Below are positions 24,484 through 33,691 of a stretch of 64,000 nt of DNA, piece after piece (position 1 is the stretch's first letter; every line of letters starts with the position of its first letter). A program made the position numbers and the translations under genes. Origin of the DNA: Streptomyces qinzhouensis (GTDB lineage: Bacteria > Actinomycetota > Actinomycetes > Streptomycetales > Streptomycetaceae); NCBI RefSeq assembly GCF_007856155.1, contig NZ_CP042266.1:5208001-5272000 (forward strand), in the 5' to 3' direction. Under the pieces are notes generated by a model. The model worked only from the letters and a program-made list of their open reading frames with translations. It had not been told where the DNA came from and did no database searches.

Positions 24484-25662
24484 GTGTCGCTGCCACCCCT
24501 GGTCGAGCCCGCCGCAGAGCTCACCGTCGACGAGGTCCGCCGGTACTCCCGCCACCTGATCATCCCCGACGTCGGGATGGACGGGCAGAAGCGGCTGAAG
24601 AACGCCAAGGTGCTCTGTGTGGGCGCGGGCGGCCTCGGTTCCCCCGCGCTGATGTATCTGGCCGCGGCCGGGGTCGGGACGCTCGGCATCGTCGAGTTCG
24701 ACGAGGTCGACGAGTCGAACCTCCAGCGTCAGATCATCCACAGCCAGTCCGACATCGGCCGTTCCAAGGCCGAGTCCGCGAAGGACTCGGTCCTCGGGAT
24801 CAACCCGTACGTCAAGGTGGTCCTTCACCAGGAGCGGCTCGAAGCCGACAACGTGATGGACATCTTCAGTCAGTACGACCTCATCGTCGACGGCACGGAC
24901 AACTTCGCCACGCGCTATCTCGTCAACGACGCCTGTGTGCTGCTCAACAAGCCGTATGTCTGGGGCTCCATCTACCGCTTCGACGGCCAGGCCTCCGTCT
25001 TCTGGTCCGAGTACGGCCCCTGCTACCGCTGCCTCTACCCCGAGCCCCCGCCGCCGGGCATGGTCCCGAGCTGCGCCGAGGGCGGGGTGCTCGGAGTGCT
25101 CTGCGCCTCCATCGGCTCCATCCAGGTCACCGAGGCCATCAAGGTCCTCGCCGGTGTCGGTGAGCCGATGGTCGGCCGGTTGATGATCTACGACGCCCTG
25201 GAGATGCAGTACCGCCAGGTCAAGATCCGCAAGGACCCGAACTGCGCGGTCTGCAGCGACCACCCGACCGTCACCGAGCTGATCGACTACGAGGCCTTCT
25301 GCGGCGTGGTGTCCGAGGAGGCCCAGGAGGCGGCCGCCGGTTCGACGATCACTCCCAAGCAGCTCAAGGAGTGGATCGACGAGGGCGAGAACATCGAGAT
25401 CATCGATGTCCGTGAGGTCAATGAGTACGAGATCGTCTCCATCCCCGGCGCCAAGCTGATTCCCAAGAACGAGTTCCTGATGGGGACGGCGCTCGAAGGA
25501 CTCCCCCAGGACAAGAAGATCGTCTTGCACTGCAAGACGGGTGTCCGCAGTGCGGAAGTCCTGGCGGTACTCAAGTCGGCGGGCTTCGCCGACGCCGTCC
25601 ATGTCGGCGGCGGTGTCATCGGGTGGGTGCACCAGATCGAACCGCACAAGCCGGTCTACTGA
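24484..25662 (+). CDS. moeZ: adenylyltransferase/sulfurtransferase MoeZ
   Basis: 392 residues from GTG 24484, with GGAG 5 nt upstream. An E1-like MoeB/ThiF domain (GAGGLGS at 48-54, zinc CxxC pairs at 180/183 and 254/257) is fused to a C-terminal rhodanese domain with active-site Cys350 in CKTGVRS. MoeZ adenylates and then thiolates the C-terminal glycine of sulfur-carrier proteins for molybdopterin, thioamino acid and other thiolation pathways. The mycobacterial equivalent (Rv3206c) is in the same gene order. moaE lies 33 kb away in this window; no sulfur-carrier gene is present here. Confidence 0.95.
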   Translation: MSLPPLVEPAAELTVDEVRRYSRHLIIPDVGMDGQKRLKNAKVLCVGAGGLGSPALMYLAAAGVGTLGIVEFDEVDESNLQRQIIHSQSDIGRSKAESAKDSVLGINPYVKVVLHQERLEADNVMDIFSQYDLIVDGTDNFATRYLVNDACVLLNKPYVWGSIYRFDGQASVFWSEYGPCYRCLYPEPPPPGMVPSCAEGGVLGVLCASIGSIQVTEAIKVLAGVGEPMVGRLMIYDALEMQYRQVKIRKDPNCAVCSDHPTVTELIDYEAFCGVVSEEAQEAAAGSTITPKQLKEWIDEGENIEIIDVREVNEYEIVSIPGAKLIPKNEFLMGTALEGLPQDKKIVLHCKTGVRSAEVLAVLKSAGFADAVHVGGGVIGWVHQIEPHKPVY

Positions 25663-25773
25663 CCGAGGCGTCCGGCCGGCCCGTGCGGTCCGCCGGTACG
25701 GCCCGTGCGGTTCGCTCGGCCCGGTCGGTAGTGGCCGGGCGGTGCGGCCGAGTGATGTGAATGAGCTGGTCAG

Positions 25774-25811
25774 GGCCCCGGGGTCGCGTCGGCCGACGTG
25801 ACCCCGGGGCC
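25774..25811. terminator. 12-bp hairpin between moeZ and protease genes
   Basis: GGCCCCGGGGTC at 25774-25785 pairs perfectly with 25800-25811; the 14-nt centre is itself nearly palindromic. It lies between convergent genes and should act on both. Confidence 0.75.
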
Positions 25812-25879
25812 GTTCCGTACCGGCCCGTGTTTCCGTAGGGGCGCACCCGGGCCCGGGCGGCCGTGGCGGCCGGGGGCGG

Positions 25880-27523
25880 TCAGGAGGAGCAGACGGTTCC
25901 GCTCCTGGGGACCTTGCCCTTCAGCAGATAGTCGTCCACGAGCCGTGTCGCGCACTTCGAGAAGCCGTACGAGCCATGGTTCTCGCCCTTGCTGGTGACC
26001 AGCACTCCTACCCCGGTGCCCAGGCCGTTCGCCATCCGCGCGGCGCCCTCCACCGGCGTCGCCGGGTCGCCCGTGGTGCCGACGACCAGGATCGGCGCCG
26101 CCCCCTTCGCCGACACCGGCGGCTTCTCCCACGCCCCGTCGACCGGCCAGTCGGCGCACCAGCCCGCGACGTCCCAGGCGAGATACGGTCCGAAGACCGG
26201 GGAGGCCGCGGTGAAGTCGGCCAGATGGCGCGAGGTCACGTCCGCGGCCGTCGGCCGGGACGCGGCATCGGCGCACGATATCGCCCGCTGGGCGTGGTCC
26301 TGGGTCGAGTAGCGGCCCTTCTCGTCCCGGCCGGTGTACATATCGGCGAGGGCGAGGAGTTCGGAGCCGTTGCCCTTCTCGGCCGCCTTCAGGGCATCCG
26401 TCAGATAGGGCCAGTACTCCTCCGAGTACAACGACTGGATGATGCCGGTCCGGGCCATGTGCTCGGTCAGCTCGCGGCCGTCCCCGGCGGCTATCGGCCG
26501 GGCGTCGAGCCGCTGGAGCAGCCTCACCGTCCGGGCCGTGCCCTCGGCGGCGCCGATATCGCGGCTCTTGTAGTAGTTCTCCAGGGCCCGCTGGAAGCCG
26601 ACGGCCTGATTGCGTGTGCCGCGGGCGAGGTCGGCCGTCGGATCGACGACGCCGTCCATGGCCAGCCGCCCGACCTTCGCCGGGAAGAGGTGGGCGTACA
26701 CCCCGCCCAGCTCCGTCCCGTACGAGAAGCCGAGGTAGTGCAGTTTCGCGTCGCCGAGGACCTGGCGCATCAGGTCCATGTCGCGGGCGGTGTTCGCCGT
26801 GCCGACATGGGGGAGCACCTTTCCGGACCGCCGGGCGCAGTCCGCGCCGAAGGCGGCCGACGCGGCCATGAACGCCCGCTGTTCGGCGGGGGTGTCCGGA
26901 GTGCTGTCGACCCGGTGGGACGCGGCGATGGCCTTGTCGTCCCGGCAGACGACACCGGAGCTCTGGGCGACTCCCCGGGGGTCGAAGCTGACCAGGTCGT
27001 AGGTCCGGCCGAGCTTGTCGATGACATCGTCACCGCTCGGCAGGGCGGCGACACCGGAACCGCCGGGTCCGCCGAAGTTGAACAGCAGGGAGCCGATGCG
27101 CTTTCCGGAGTCCTTCGCCACGGTCCGGATCAGGGCGATGCCCAGCGTCTCCCCGCCCGGTTTCGTGTAGTCCAGGGGCGCCTTCAGCGTCGCGCACTGC
27201 CAGCGGGCGCCCGGCTTCTCCGCGTACATCCCGTCGGCCTTGACCGGCGCCTTGCACGCCGACCAGTCGAGCTTCTGCCCGGTCAGAGCGGCGGGCAGCG
27301 CCGCGGTGGTCACGGGCACCGGGCCCGGATCCGGGGCCTTGGCGGACGGGGACGCCGCGCTCGGAGCCGTACTCCCGCTTCCGCCGTCGGCACCGGCTCC
27401 GCCGCGCCCGCCGCCTCCGCCACCGTCCTTCGTACAGCCGAAGGCCGCTCCCGCCAGCAGCAGCGCCGCCGTCGCCAGGGCCGTCGTCCCGCGTTTGCCG
27501 TGCCTGGTGTGCCCGATGCGCAT
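25880..27523 (-). CDS. secreted tripeptidyl-aminopeptidase-like lipoprotein (SlpD/SlpE type)
   Basis: 547 residues from ATG 27523. The N-terminus is a lipoprotein signal (LATAALLLAGAAFGC, Cys30, imperfect lipobox) followed by a Gly linker. The hydrolase domain has FNFGGPGGSG (oxyanion), nucleophile GFSYGTELGG, acid VVGTTGDPATPVEG and His in GENHGSYG. This is the Tap/SlpD/SlpE family of mycelium-associated Streptomyces proteases that remove N-terminal peptides. A G-rich tract serves as ribosome-binding site. It lies downstream of a paralogue on the same strand. Confidence 0.9.
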   Translation of the reverse strand: MRIGHTRHGKRGTTALATAALLLAGAAFGCTKDGGGGGGRGGAGADGGSGSTAPSAASPSAKAPDPGPVPVTTAALPAALTGQKLDWSACKAPVKADGMYAEKPGARWQCATLKAPLDYTKPGGETLGIALIRTVAKDSGKRIGSLLFNFGGPGGSGVAALPSGDDVIDKLGRTYDLVSFDPRGVAQSSGVVCRDDKAIAASHRVDSTPDTPAEQRAFMAASAAFGADCARRSGKVLPHVGTANTARDMDLMRQVLGDAKLHYLGFSYGTELGGVYAHLFPAKVGRLAMDGVVDPTADLARGTRNQAVGFQRALENYYKSRDIGAAEGTARTVRLLQRLDARPIAAGDGRELTEHMARTGIIQSLYSEEYWPYLTDALKAAEKGNGSELLALADMYTGRDEKGRYSTQDHAQRAISCADAASRPTAADVTSRHLADFTAASPVFGPYLAWDVAGWCADWPVDGAWEKPPVSAKGAAPILVVGTTGDPATPVEGAARMANGLGTGVGVLVTSKGENHGSYGFSKCATRLVDDYLLKGKVPRSGTVCSS

Positions 27524-27600
27524 GGTGTGCCCCCCGTCGGGCCCGGACCCTCACGGTCCGTCGCCCGGATGCCGTACTCGTCCCGCCATCCTAAGCACCG

Positions 27601-29295
27601 CTACTGACACACCGTTCCGGCCGCCGGTACCCGGCCTTCCAGCAGATAGGCGTCGACCGCGCCCTTCACACAGCTACTCGTCGCGTTGTACGCGCCGTGC
27701 CCCTGGCCCCGGTAGGTGATCTCCACACCGACACCGGGCCCGAGCGCCTCGACCATGGCCCGGGCACCCTCGTACGGAGTCGCGGGATCACCGGTGTTGC
27801 CGATCACCACGATGGGCGGGGCGCCCGGGGCGGAGACGTCGGGGTGCTCCCAGGTGCCGGGCACCGGCCAGTTGGTGCAGCCGAGCATGCCCCAGCCCAG
27901 ATAGTCCCCGAAGACCGGCGAGGCCGCGCGGAACTCCGGGAGCTTCGCCTTGGTCTGTGCCACCGAGTAGCGGTCCTTGGTGTCGACGCAGCTGATCGCG
28001 TTGAACGCCGCACCCGAATTGGAGTAGTGGCCGTTCTGGTCCCGGCCGTTCATCGCGTCGGAGAGCGCGAGCAGCAGGGATCCGTCACCGCCGTCCGCCT
28101 CGTCGACGCCCTGTTCCAGCAGCGGCCAGAACTGCTGCGAGTACAGCGACTGGGCGATGCCGTTCAGTGCCTGGGTCTGGGTCAGTTCCCGGCCCCCGCC
28201 CGCCGGGACCGGCTGCTGGTCGAGCCGTTTCAGCAGTTCGGTGATCTGGCCTTCGACCTCCTGCTTCGTGGTACCGGCGAGCAGACACTGGTCGCCGCGG
28301 TCCACACAGTCCTGGGCGAAGTTGTCGAGGGCCAGTTGGAAGCCCTTCGCCTGGCCGAGTGAACCCTCCTCGGAGTTCTTCGTCGGGTCGACGACCGCGT
28401 CGAAGACCGCGCGGCCGACCTTCTCCGGGAAGAGATGGGCGTACACCCCGCCGAGTTCGGTTCCGTAGGAGATGCCGAAGTAGTACAGCTTGTCGTCGCC
28501 GAGGACCTGGCGCATCAGGTCCATGTCGCGGGCCGCGTTCAGGGTGCCGAGATGGGGGAGTTCACCGCCCGAGTGCTGTTTGCAGGCCGAGGCGTACGAC
28601 TTCAGTCCGTCCGAGTACGCGGTGATCTCGGCAGCGGTGTCGGGGGTGGCGTCGAGGGAGTAGAAGGCGTCGAGCTGCTTGTCGTTCTCGCAGGTGACGG
28701 GGGTGCTGCGGCCGACCCCGCGCGGATCGAAGCTGACGAGGTCGTAGCGGGTGTTGAGGGCGGTGTAGTCGGTCGCGGCGGCGGGCAGGGTGGTGATTCC
28801 GGAGCCGCCGGGACCGCCGAAGTTGAAGATCAGTGAGCCGATACGTTTCTGCGGATCGGTCGCCCGGGCCCGGATCAGGGCGAGTCCGAAGGTCTTGCCG
28901 CCCGGGTCCGCGTAGTCGAGCGGTGCCTTGAGGGTCGCGCATTCCCAGGCCGAGCCGCCGGGCGGCGGTTCGGGCGCGGGGCCGCCCCCTTCGGCCTCGG
29001 AGGGTGCCGGGCACGGCTTCCAGGCCGGCTTCTGGCCGGTCAGCTCCTTGCCGAGGGGCGGTACCGGGTTGGCTGTGCCCGGCGAACTCCGCTTACCGGG
29101 GGTGCCGGACGGGTCGGATGCCCGGGCCTCCCCGGCCGCGGCCGGGGAGGCCGTACTGGTCGTTCCGGCGGCCGGGTGCTGCCCCCGGTCCCGGTCGCCG
29201 CCGGAGCAGCCCGCGGCCAGCAGGACGGACAGGGAAGCGGCGAGGGCCGCGGCGTGCGCGGTCGCGGAGCGCACCGCGGTGGCTGAGGTCGGCAT
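27601..29295 (-). CDS. secreted tripeptidyl-aminopeptidase-like lipoprotein, tandem paralogue
   Basis: 564 residues from ATG 29295 (MPTSATAVRSATAHAAALAA), with Cys30 in LLAAGC as lipidation site. The catalytic pattern is the same as its neighbour: FNFGGPGGSG, GISYGTELGG, VIGNTGDPATPYEG, GQGHGAYN. The two are about half identical over the hydrolase domain, so they come from a tandem duplication. CACGAT lies 6 nt before the ATG as a possible -10. I cannot tell which of the two corresponds to SlpD and which to SlpE. Confidence 0.9.
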   Translation of the reverse strand: MPTSATAVRSATAHAAALAASLSVLLAAGCSGGDRDRGQHPAAGTTSTASPAAAGEARASDPSGTPGKRSSPGTANPVPPLGKELTGQKPAWKPCPAPSEAEGGGPAPEPPPGGSAWECATLKAPLDYADPGGKTFGLALIRARATDPQKRIGSLIFNFGGPGGSGITTLPAAATDYTALNTRYDLVSFDPRGVGRSTPVTCENDKQLDAFYSLDATPDTAAEITAYSDGLKSYASACKQHSGGELPHLGTLNAARDMDLMRQVLGDDKLYYFGISYGTELGGVYAHLFPEKVGRAVFDAVVDPTKNSEEGSLGQAKGFQLALDNFAQDCVDRGDQCLLAGTTKQEVEGQITELLKRLDQQPVPAGGGRELTQTQALNGIAQSLYSQQFWPLLEQGVDEADGGDGSLLLALSDAMNGRDQNGHYSNSGAAFNAISCVDTKDRYSVAQTKAKLPEFRAASPVFGDYLGWGMLGCTNWPVPGTWEHPDVSAPGAPPIVVIGNTGDPATPYEGARAMVEALGPGVGVEITYRGQGHGAYNATSSCVKGAVDAYLLEGRVPAAGTVCQ

Positions 29296-29409
29296 GCCGC
29301 CATCGTGCGTGCCCCGCGCGCGGCCCGCCCCCGCTGTGGTCCGGTCGGGTGGTATTCCGCAGTGATGACGGCGTGGCTTCCGCATCCGGCGGAAACGGAA
29401 GCCTTCCGT

Positions 29410-29454
29410 CGGCTGCGGCTGCGGCTGCGGCTGCGGCTGCGGCTGCGGCTGCGG
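29410..29454 (+). repeat. hexanucleotide repeat (CGGCTG)x7
   Basis: Seven uninterrupted CGGCTG units plus CGG in the 183-nt gap between the protease start and the flippase stop. No frame on either strand joins it to a neighbour. It is a simple-sequence tract likely to vary in copy number. Confidence 0.9.
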
Positions 29455-29478
29455 GGCGGGGGTGGCCCGTGGTCGCGG

Positions 29479-32400
29479 CTAGAGGGAGCCCTTGCGCGAC
29501 AGGCTGCTGAACGCCAGCCAGCCCGGCAGCACCGGCAGCCACAGGGTCAGGATGCGGTACAGCAGTACCGACGCGGTCGCCACGTCCTTCGGCACGCCCG
29601 CCGCGATCAGGCCGAGGATCAGCGCGCCCTCGACCGCGCCCACCCCACCGGGTGTCGGCGCCGCCGACCCCAGGGCATTGCCGGCCAGGAAGACCACGGC
29701 GAGGCTGGCGTAGCTCAGCGGCTGGTGGCCGTCGTTGAACGCCCGGATCGACGCGTCGAGACACATCACGAAGGCGAAGGTCAGCAGCAGCTGCCCGCCG
29801 ATGCCGGTGAGCAGCTTCACCGGCCGCTGGAGCACGTCCAGCATGCGCGGTACGACCCCGGCGAACAGCGACCGCAGCCGGGTCGAGACGAACTTCCGCA
29901 GGAACGGGATCGCCGTCACCACCAGCACCAGCACCGCGACCGTCAAAAGTCCCGCGATCACCGTTCTGGACGGGCTCAGGGACGGCGTCTTCTCCGTTCC
30001 CGTGAGATAGCCGAAGGTCAGCAGCAGCAGGATATGCGCTCCGAGCCCGAAGAGCTGGGCCGCGCCGACGCTCGCCACCGCGAGCCCGGGCCGGACGCCC
30101 GAGCGCTGGAGGAAGCGGGTGTTCAGGGCGACCCCGCCGACCGCCGCCGGGGCGACGATCTTCACAAAGGACCCGGCGACCTGGGCGAGGACGGTCCGTG
30201 GGAACGGCACCCGCTCGGGCACGAAGCCCAGCAGGCTCATCGCCGCGGCGACATAGCTCAGCGCGGAGAACGCGGCCGCGACCGCCACCCACACCCAGTG
30301 GGCGCTGCTGAAGTCGGCGCCCAGATTGTTGCCGGCGATCTGCGAGAGCAGGAAGTACGCGGCGACGGCGCCCGCGATCAGACTGACCAGGGTCCGGGGC
30401 CGGATCCGCTCCAGCCGGACGGGCTCCACCGGGGCCTGGGGCCGGATCAGCAGCACCTGATGGCGGATCTGGGTGAGGAGGTCCTCCTCGCGCGCCGCGT
30501 CGAGCGCCTCCTCGACGGCGCGTTTGTCCGCACGCCGTTCCGCGTGCGGGGCGGACTTCGCCGGCTGGTCCGTACCGGGCCCGGCGGGGGCGGTGACCGC
30601 GGGCGGTCCCGATGCCGCGGCGGTGGTACGGCTGTCCTCCGGGCCGCGGTGAGCCGCACCGGCCTCCGGGGCTCCGGCCGCCCGGTCCGTGTCCGTGCCG
30701 GCGTCCGTGCCGGTGTCCGGTCCCGGCTTGGTGTTCCCGGCCGTCCCGTTCGCCTGGGCCGAGGCCTCCGCACGGGCCCGGCGGGCCGCGGCCGAGGCCT
30801 CCAGAACGGCTTCGCGCTCCCGCTCCCCCCGCTCCCGCGCCAGTCTCCGCAGGGTCGCACGTGTGGAGCGGCTGAGTGCGATGGGCTGGAGCAGCGGCAG
30901 ACAGTCGGCGACCGCGTCCGGCCCGAGGACCTCCAGCGCCCCCGACACCGCGCGCTCGGCGCCCACCCGCAGTCCCATGGTCACCAGGAGCTGGGCCACG
31001 TCCATCCGCAGCACCAGATCGCCCGCGGCGATCTCGCCGCCGCGCAGATCGGTCAGGATGACCTTGCCGGAACGATCCACCAGGATCGCGTCCCCCGTCA
31101 GCCTGCGGTGCGCGATCCGGCGCGACTGAAGCGCCTTGACCTGCCGCCAGGCCCCGCGGACCACGGCGTCGGTGATCTCCGTGCCCTCCAGGGCGTCCAG
31201 GGACCGGCCGCCCAGATGCTCGTAGACGAGTATCACGGCGTCCGGGCCCAGCTCGGAGGTGGCGATCAGCTTCGGCGCGTTCGCCCCGGCGGCGATCGCC
31301 GCGTACGCGAGGAGCGCCTCCTGCTCCAGTGCCTGGCGCAGCGACTGGAGGGAGGAACGGCGGGTGGTGATGGAGCGCAGGGTCAGCCGCCGCCAGAGCC
31401 GGTAGAAGAAGCCGTGCGCCTGCTGTTCCCGGTCGACGACGGTGACGTCGAGGGGCGGGCCGTCCTCCAGGGTCACCAGATAGCGGCGCCCCCGGTCGCC
31501 CTGTTCGGCCGGGCCGCCGTCGGTCCCGTCGGGTACGTCCTCGGTGCGCATCGCGGTGACCGGGCGGAAGCCGACATGGCGCAGACCCGCCAGGAGGGTC
31601 TGGCCGGTGGGCCGGACATTGGGCGAGCCGACCGCGTACAGCGTGCCGTACGCCACGGTCCAGCCGAGGAGGACGGTCAGGATGATGGAGAACGGGGTGG
31701 TGTATCCGGCGACCAGCATCGCGAAGGCGTCCAGCAGCAGCACCACCCAGAGCACGACCCGCCAGCGGGGTCTGCGGGCCATTCCGACGGCCGTCATATA
31801 GGCGATGACGGGGGCGAGATAGCCGTGCACGGGGTCCGTGAGCCCGCTGCCCTGGGCCCGGGTGAGGGCTTCCTGGATGCTGTCGGGCGCCGCCTGGGCG
31901 ACCCAGAGGTCGGTGGCGAGGGTGATGCCGTGGGCGAGGACCGCGGCGAGAACGCCGTCGGCGATCCGCAGTCCGTCCCTTTTGATCAGTCGTTCGATCG
32001 CGAAGGCGATGGGGACGAGGAGCACCGCGATGGAGGAGACCAGTCCGGCCAGCTTCACCAGCAGTACGGGTGCCTGCTCGGTGCCCTTGCTGATGTCGTG
32101 TTCGAGGCCGGTGGTGGTGCCCTGGGCGAATGCGGCGATGGCGAGGAGGACGGCGATCGCGAGGATGCCGCCGAGGAAGCGCATGAGGTCCGAGGGGCGG
32201 TGCACCCGGGCGGAGAGCAGCGGCTCGTCACCGGAGACCCGGTCGGCGCCGGCGACGGCATCGTCACCGGCATCGTCGCCGGGCGCGGCTTCGGAGGTCT
32301 CGCCGGAGCCTTCCTCGGGGCGGCCCGCGGGCCGGCCCTCGGACTCCGCGGCGGACCGACGCCCGGGAGCGTCCGCCTCGCCCGGGCCCCCGGCTCCGCC

Positions 32401-32865
32401 GTTCCCGCCGTCCCCGCCGTTAACGGTTTTCGGGTCTCCGGCGACGGCACCGCCGCCCTCACCGGAACCGGTGGCGCCGTCGGCGTCCGGGAGGGAGCCG
32501 GGAACCCGGTCCCGGTCGTCGCCGTCGCTGCCCGGGCCCTCGGCCCGGCCGGTTCCCGGGCTGTTCGGCGTGTGGTCTTCCGGGGCGTCGGCAGCGCCGC
32601 CCTTGGGGGGACCCGACCGGGCGCGGGCGCGCCGACGGTCGGCGCCGGTGCTGCCGTCGCGCCGGTCGCCGTCGTCTGCGTGCTTCTTGTCCTCGATCGG
32701 TTCTACGTCCTTGTCGATGGGCACCCGGCCGGGCGGGGCGCCGTCCGTGGAGGGTGCGGTCGAGCCGGCACCGTCCGGGCACGGTCCGGTGCCGAAGGCG
32801 TCAGCCGTCGTGCCAGGCCGCACACCCCGCTCCCTTCCCCGTCTGCTCGGTCTCTTCTCGGTCAC
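29479..32865 (-). CDS. LPG-synthase-type flippase fused to a kinase-like domain
   Basis: 1128 residues from GTG 32865, with GGTGAGG 5 nt upstream. Order: disordered charged N-terminus (1-220), a group of about six membrane helices (FLGGILAIAVLLAIAAF first), a kinase-like soluble domain (about 440-700, with AHRRLTGDAILVDRSGKVIL and then TDLRGGE), an Ala/Arg-rich linker, and a C-terminal LPG_synthase_TM domain (about 800-1128, VGGVALNTRFLQRSGVRPGL). In the kinase part the HRD aspartate reads Arg and DFG reads DLR, so it is probably a pseudokinase. Likely a lipid or polyprenyl-linked substrate flippase. Coupled to the small ORF upstream. Confidence 0.85.
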   Translation of the reverse strand: MTEKRPSRRGRERGVRPGTTADAFGTGPCPDGAGSTAPSTDGAPPGRVPIDKDVEPIEDKKHADDGDRRDGSTGADRRRARARSGPPKGGAADAPEDHTPNSPGTGRAEGPGSDGDDRDRVPGSLPDADGATGSGEGGGAVAGDPKTVNGGDGGNGGAGGPGEADAPGRRSAAESEGRPAGRPEEGSGETSEAAPGDDAGDDAVAGADRVSGDEPLLSARVHRPSDLMRFLGGILAIAVLLAIAAFAQGTTTGLEHDISKGTEQAPVLLVKLAGLVSSIAVLLVPIAFAIERLIKRDGLRIADGVLAAVLAHGITLATDLWVAQAAPDSIQEALTRAQGSGLTDPVHGYLAPVIAYMTAVGMARRPRWRVVLWVVLLLDAFAMLVAGYTTPFSIILTVLLGWTVAYGTLYAVGSPNVRPTGQTLLAGLRHVGFRPVTAMRTEDVPDGTDGGPAEQGDRGRRYLVTLEDGPPLDVTVVDREQQAHGFFYRLWRRLTLRSITTRRSSLQSLRQALEQEALLAYAAIAAGANAPKLIATSELGPDAVILVYEHLGGRSLDALEGTEITDAVVRGAWRQVKALQSRRIAHRRLTGDAILVDRSGKVILTDLRGGEIAAGDLVLRMDVAQLLVTMGLRVGAERAVSGALEVLGPDAVADCLPLLQPIALSRSTRATLRRLARERGEREREAVLEASAAARRARAEASAQANGTAGNTKPGPDTGTDAGTDTDRAAGAPEAGAAHRGPEDSRTTAAASGPPAVTAPAGPGTDQPAKSAPHAERRADKRAVEEALDAAREEDLLTQIRHQVLLIRPQAPVEPVRLERIRPRTLVSLIAGAVAAYFLLSQIAGNNLGADFSSAHWVWVAVAAAFSALSYVAAAMSLLGFVPERVPFPRTVLAQVAGSFVKIVAPAAVGGVALNTRFLQRSGVRPGLAVASVGAAQLFGLGAHILLLLTFGYLTGTEKTPSLSPSRTVIAGLLTVAVLVLVVTAIPFLRKFVSTRLRSLFAGVVPRMLDVLQRPVKLLTGIGGQLLLTFAFVMCLDASIRAFNDGHQPLSYASLAVVFLAGNALGSAAPTPGGVGAVEGALILGLIAAGVPKDVATASVLLYRILTLWLPVLPGWLAFSSLSRKGSL

Positions 32866-32978
32866 GCCTCACCCGTCACCGTCCGCGCACGATGGTGACA
32901 CGAGCGGGCGTCGGAGAAGGCCATCAGGGTCGTCGGCGCGGGCGTGACCTGCGCAATAGTTCGCGATGAGTAGGTCAT
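32862..32978 (-). CDS. 38-residue ORF coupled to the flippase
   Basis: ATG 32978 gives MTYSSRTIAQVTPAPTTLMA and stops at TGA 32862-32864, overlapping the GTG of the flippase (GTGA). AGGGTG lies 5 nt before the ATG. The product has one Cys followed by two His (SCHHRAR) and no membrane segment. Coupling and the good ribosome site make it plausible; no homologue is recognised. Confidence 0.45.
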   Translation of the reverse strand: MTYSSRTIAQVTPAPTTLMAFSDARSCHHRARTVTGEA

Positions 32979-33185
32979 GGTCACCCTATTTGCCCCGTGT
33001 CGTCGTGGTCTGACTGATCTGGCTGGTCCGGCTGATCTGTTTGCGGTCCGTGTCCGGCCCGCCGCAGCGGTCCCGCCGTGCGGTCCGTCCGTACGGTCTG
33101 TCCATCCTGGCCGCCCGCCGCGTCCCGTGCACGGGGTTGTCCACAGGCCGGGCCGCTTGTCGGTGCGGTGCGGCAGGATGGCGGG

Positions 33186-33644
33186 ATGGAAGAGCTCGCG
33201 GAGATCCCCGACTACGCGGAGCGGGTGCTCGAAATCACCGAGCGGATCCCGCCCGGGCGCGTGATGACGTACGGCGATGTCGCCGAGTGGCTCGGCGAGG
33301 GCGGCCCGCGTCAGGTCGGCCGGGTGATGGCGCTGTTCGGCGGTGCCGTGCCCTGGTGGCGGGTGGTGCGCGCCGACGGCACCGTGCTGCCGGGGCACGA
33401 GCCCGAGGCCCTCGTTCACTACCGCACGGAGGGCACCCCGCTGCGCGCCGCCCCGCCGAGCGCCGACGGCCATGTGCCGCGTATCGACATGCGGCGGGCG
33501 CGCTGGGACGGTGCCGGCGCCGATGCGGACGGCGCCGGTGCGGGCGGCCCGGCAGACAGTGGCGCGGCCGGTGATGGTGACGAACCCGGCACCGGCGCCG
33601 GTGGTGCGGGAGGCCGGGGCCCGGCCAGCGGCAGCGGTATATGA
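33186..33644 (+). CDS. alkyltransferase-like (ATL) DNA-damage protein
   Basis: 152 residues from ATG 33186. Residues 1-105 are the MGMT DNA-binding domain (RVLEITERIPPGRVMTYGDV, GPRQVGRVMALF). The acceptor motif PCHRV is replaced by PWWRVV at 56-61, so there is no reactive Cys. ATL proteins bind O6-alkylguanine and flag it for nucleotide excision repair, and they carry Trp at this place. The last 50 residues are a Gly/Ala tail. CAGGAT 6 nt before the ATG is a possible -10. It precedes adnA, as Rv3204 is close to adnA in mycobacteria. Confidence 0.9.
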   Translation: MEELAEIPDYAERVLEITERIPPGRVMTYGDVAEWLGEGGPRQVGRVMALFGGAVPWWRVVRADGTVLPGHEPEALVHYRTEGTPLRAAPPSADGHVPRIDMRRARWDGAGADADGAGAGGPADSGAAGDGDEPGTGAGGAGGRGPASGSGI

Positions 33645-33691
33645 CGGTCGCCGCCGGACCCCGCCGCGCCGGGAGCCCCGGGCGGGCGGGG

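Noticed and set aside
29305..32898. 1197-residue plus-strand frame antisense to the flippase
   Set aside because: Shadow frame; the CGGCTG repeat extends it as Leu-Arg repeats, which looks interesting but is an artefact.
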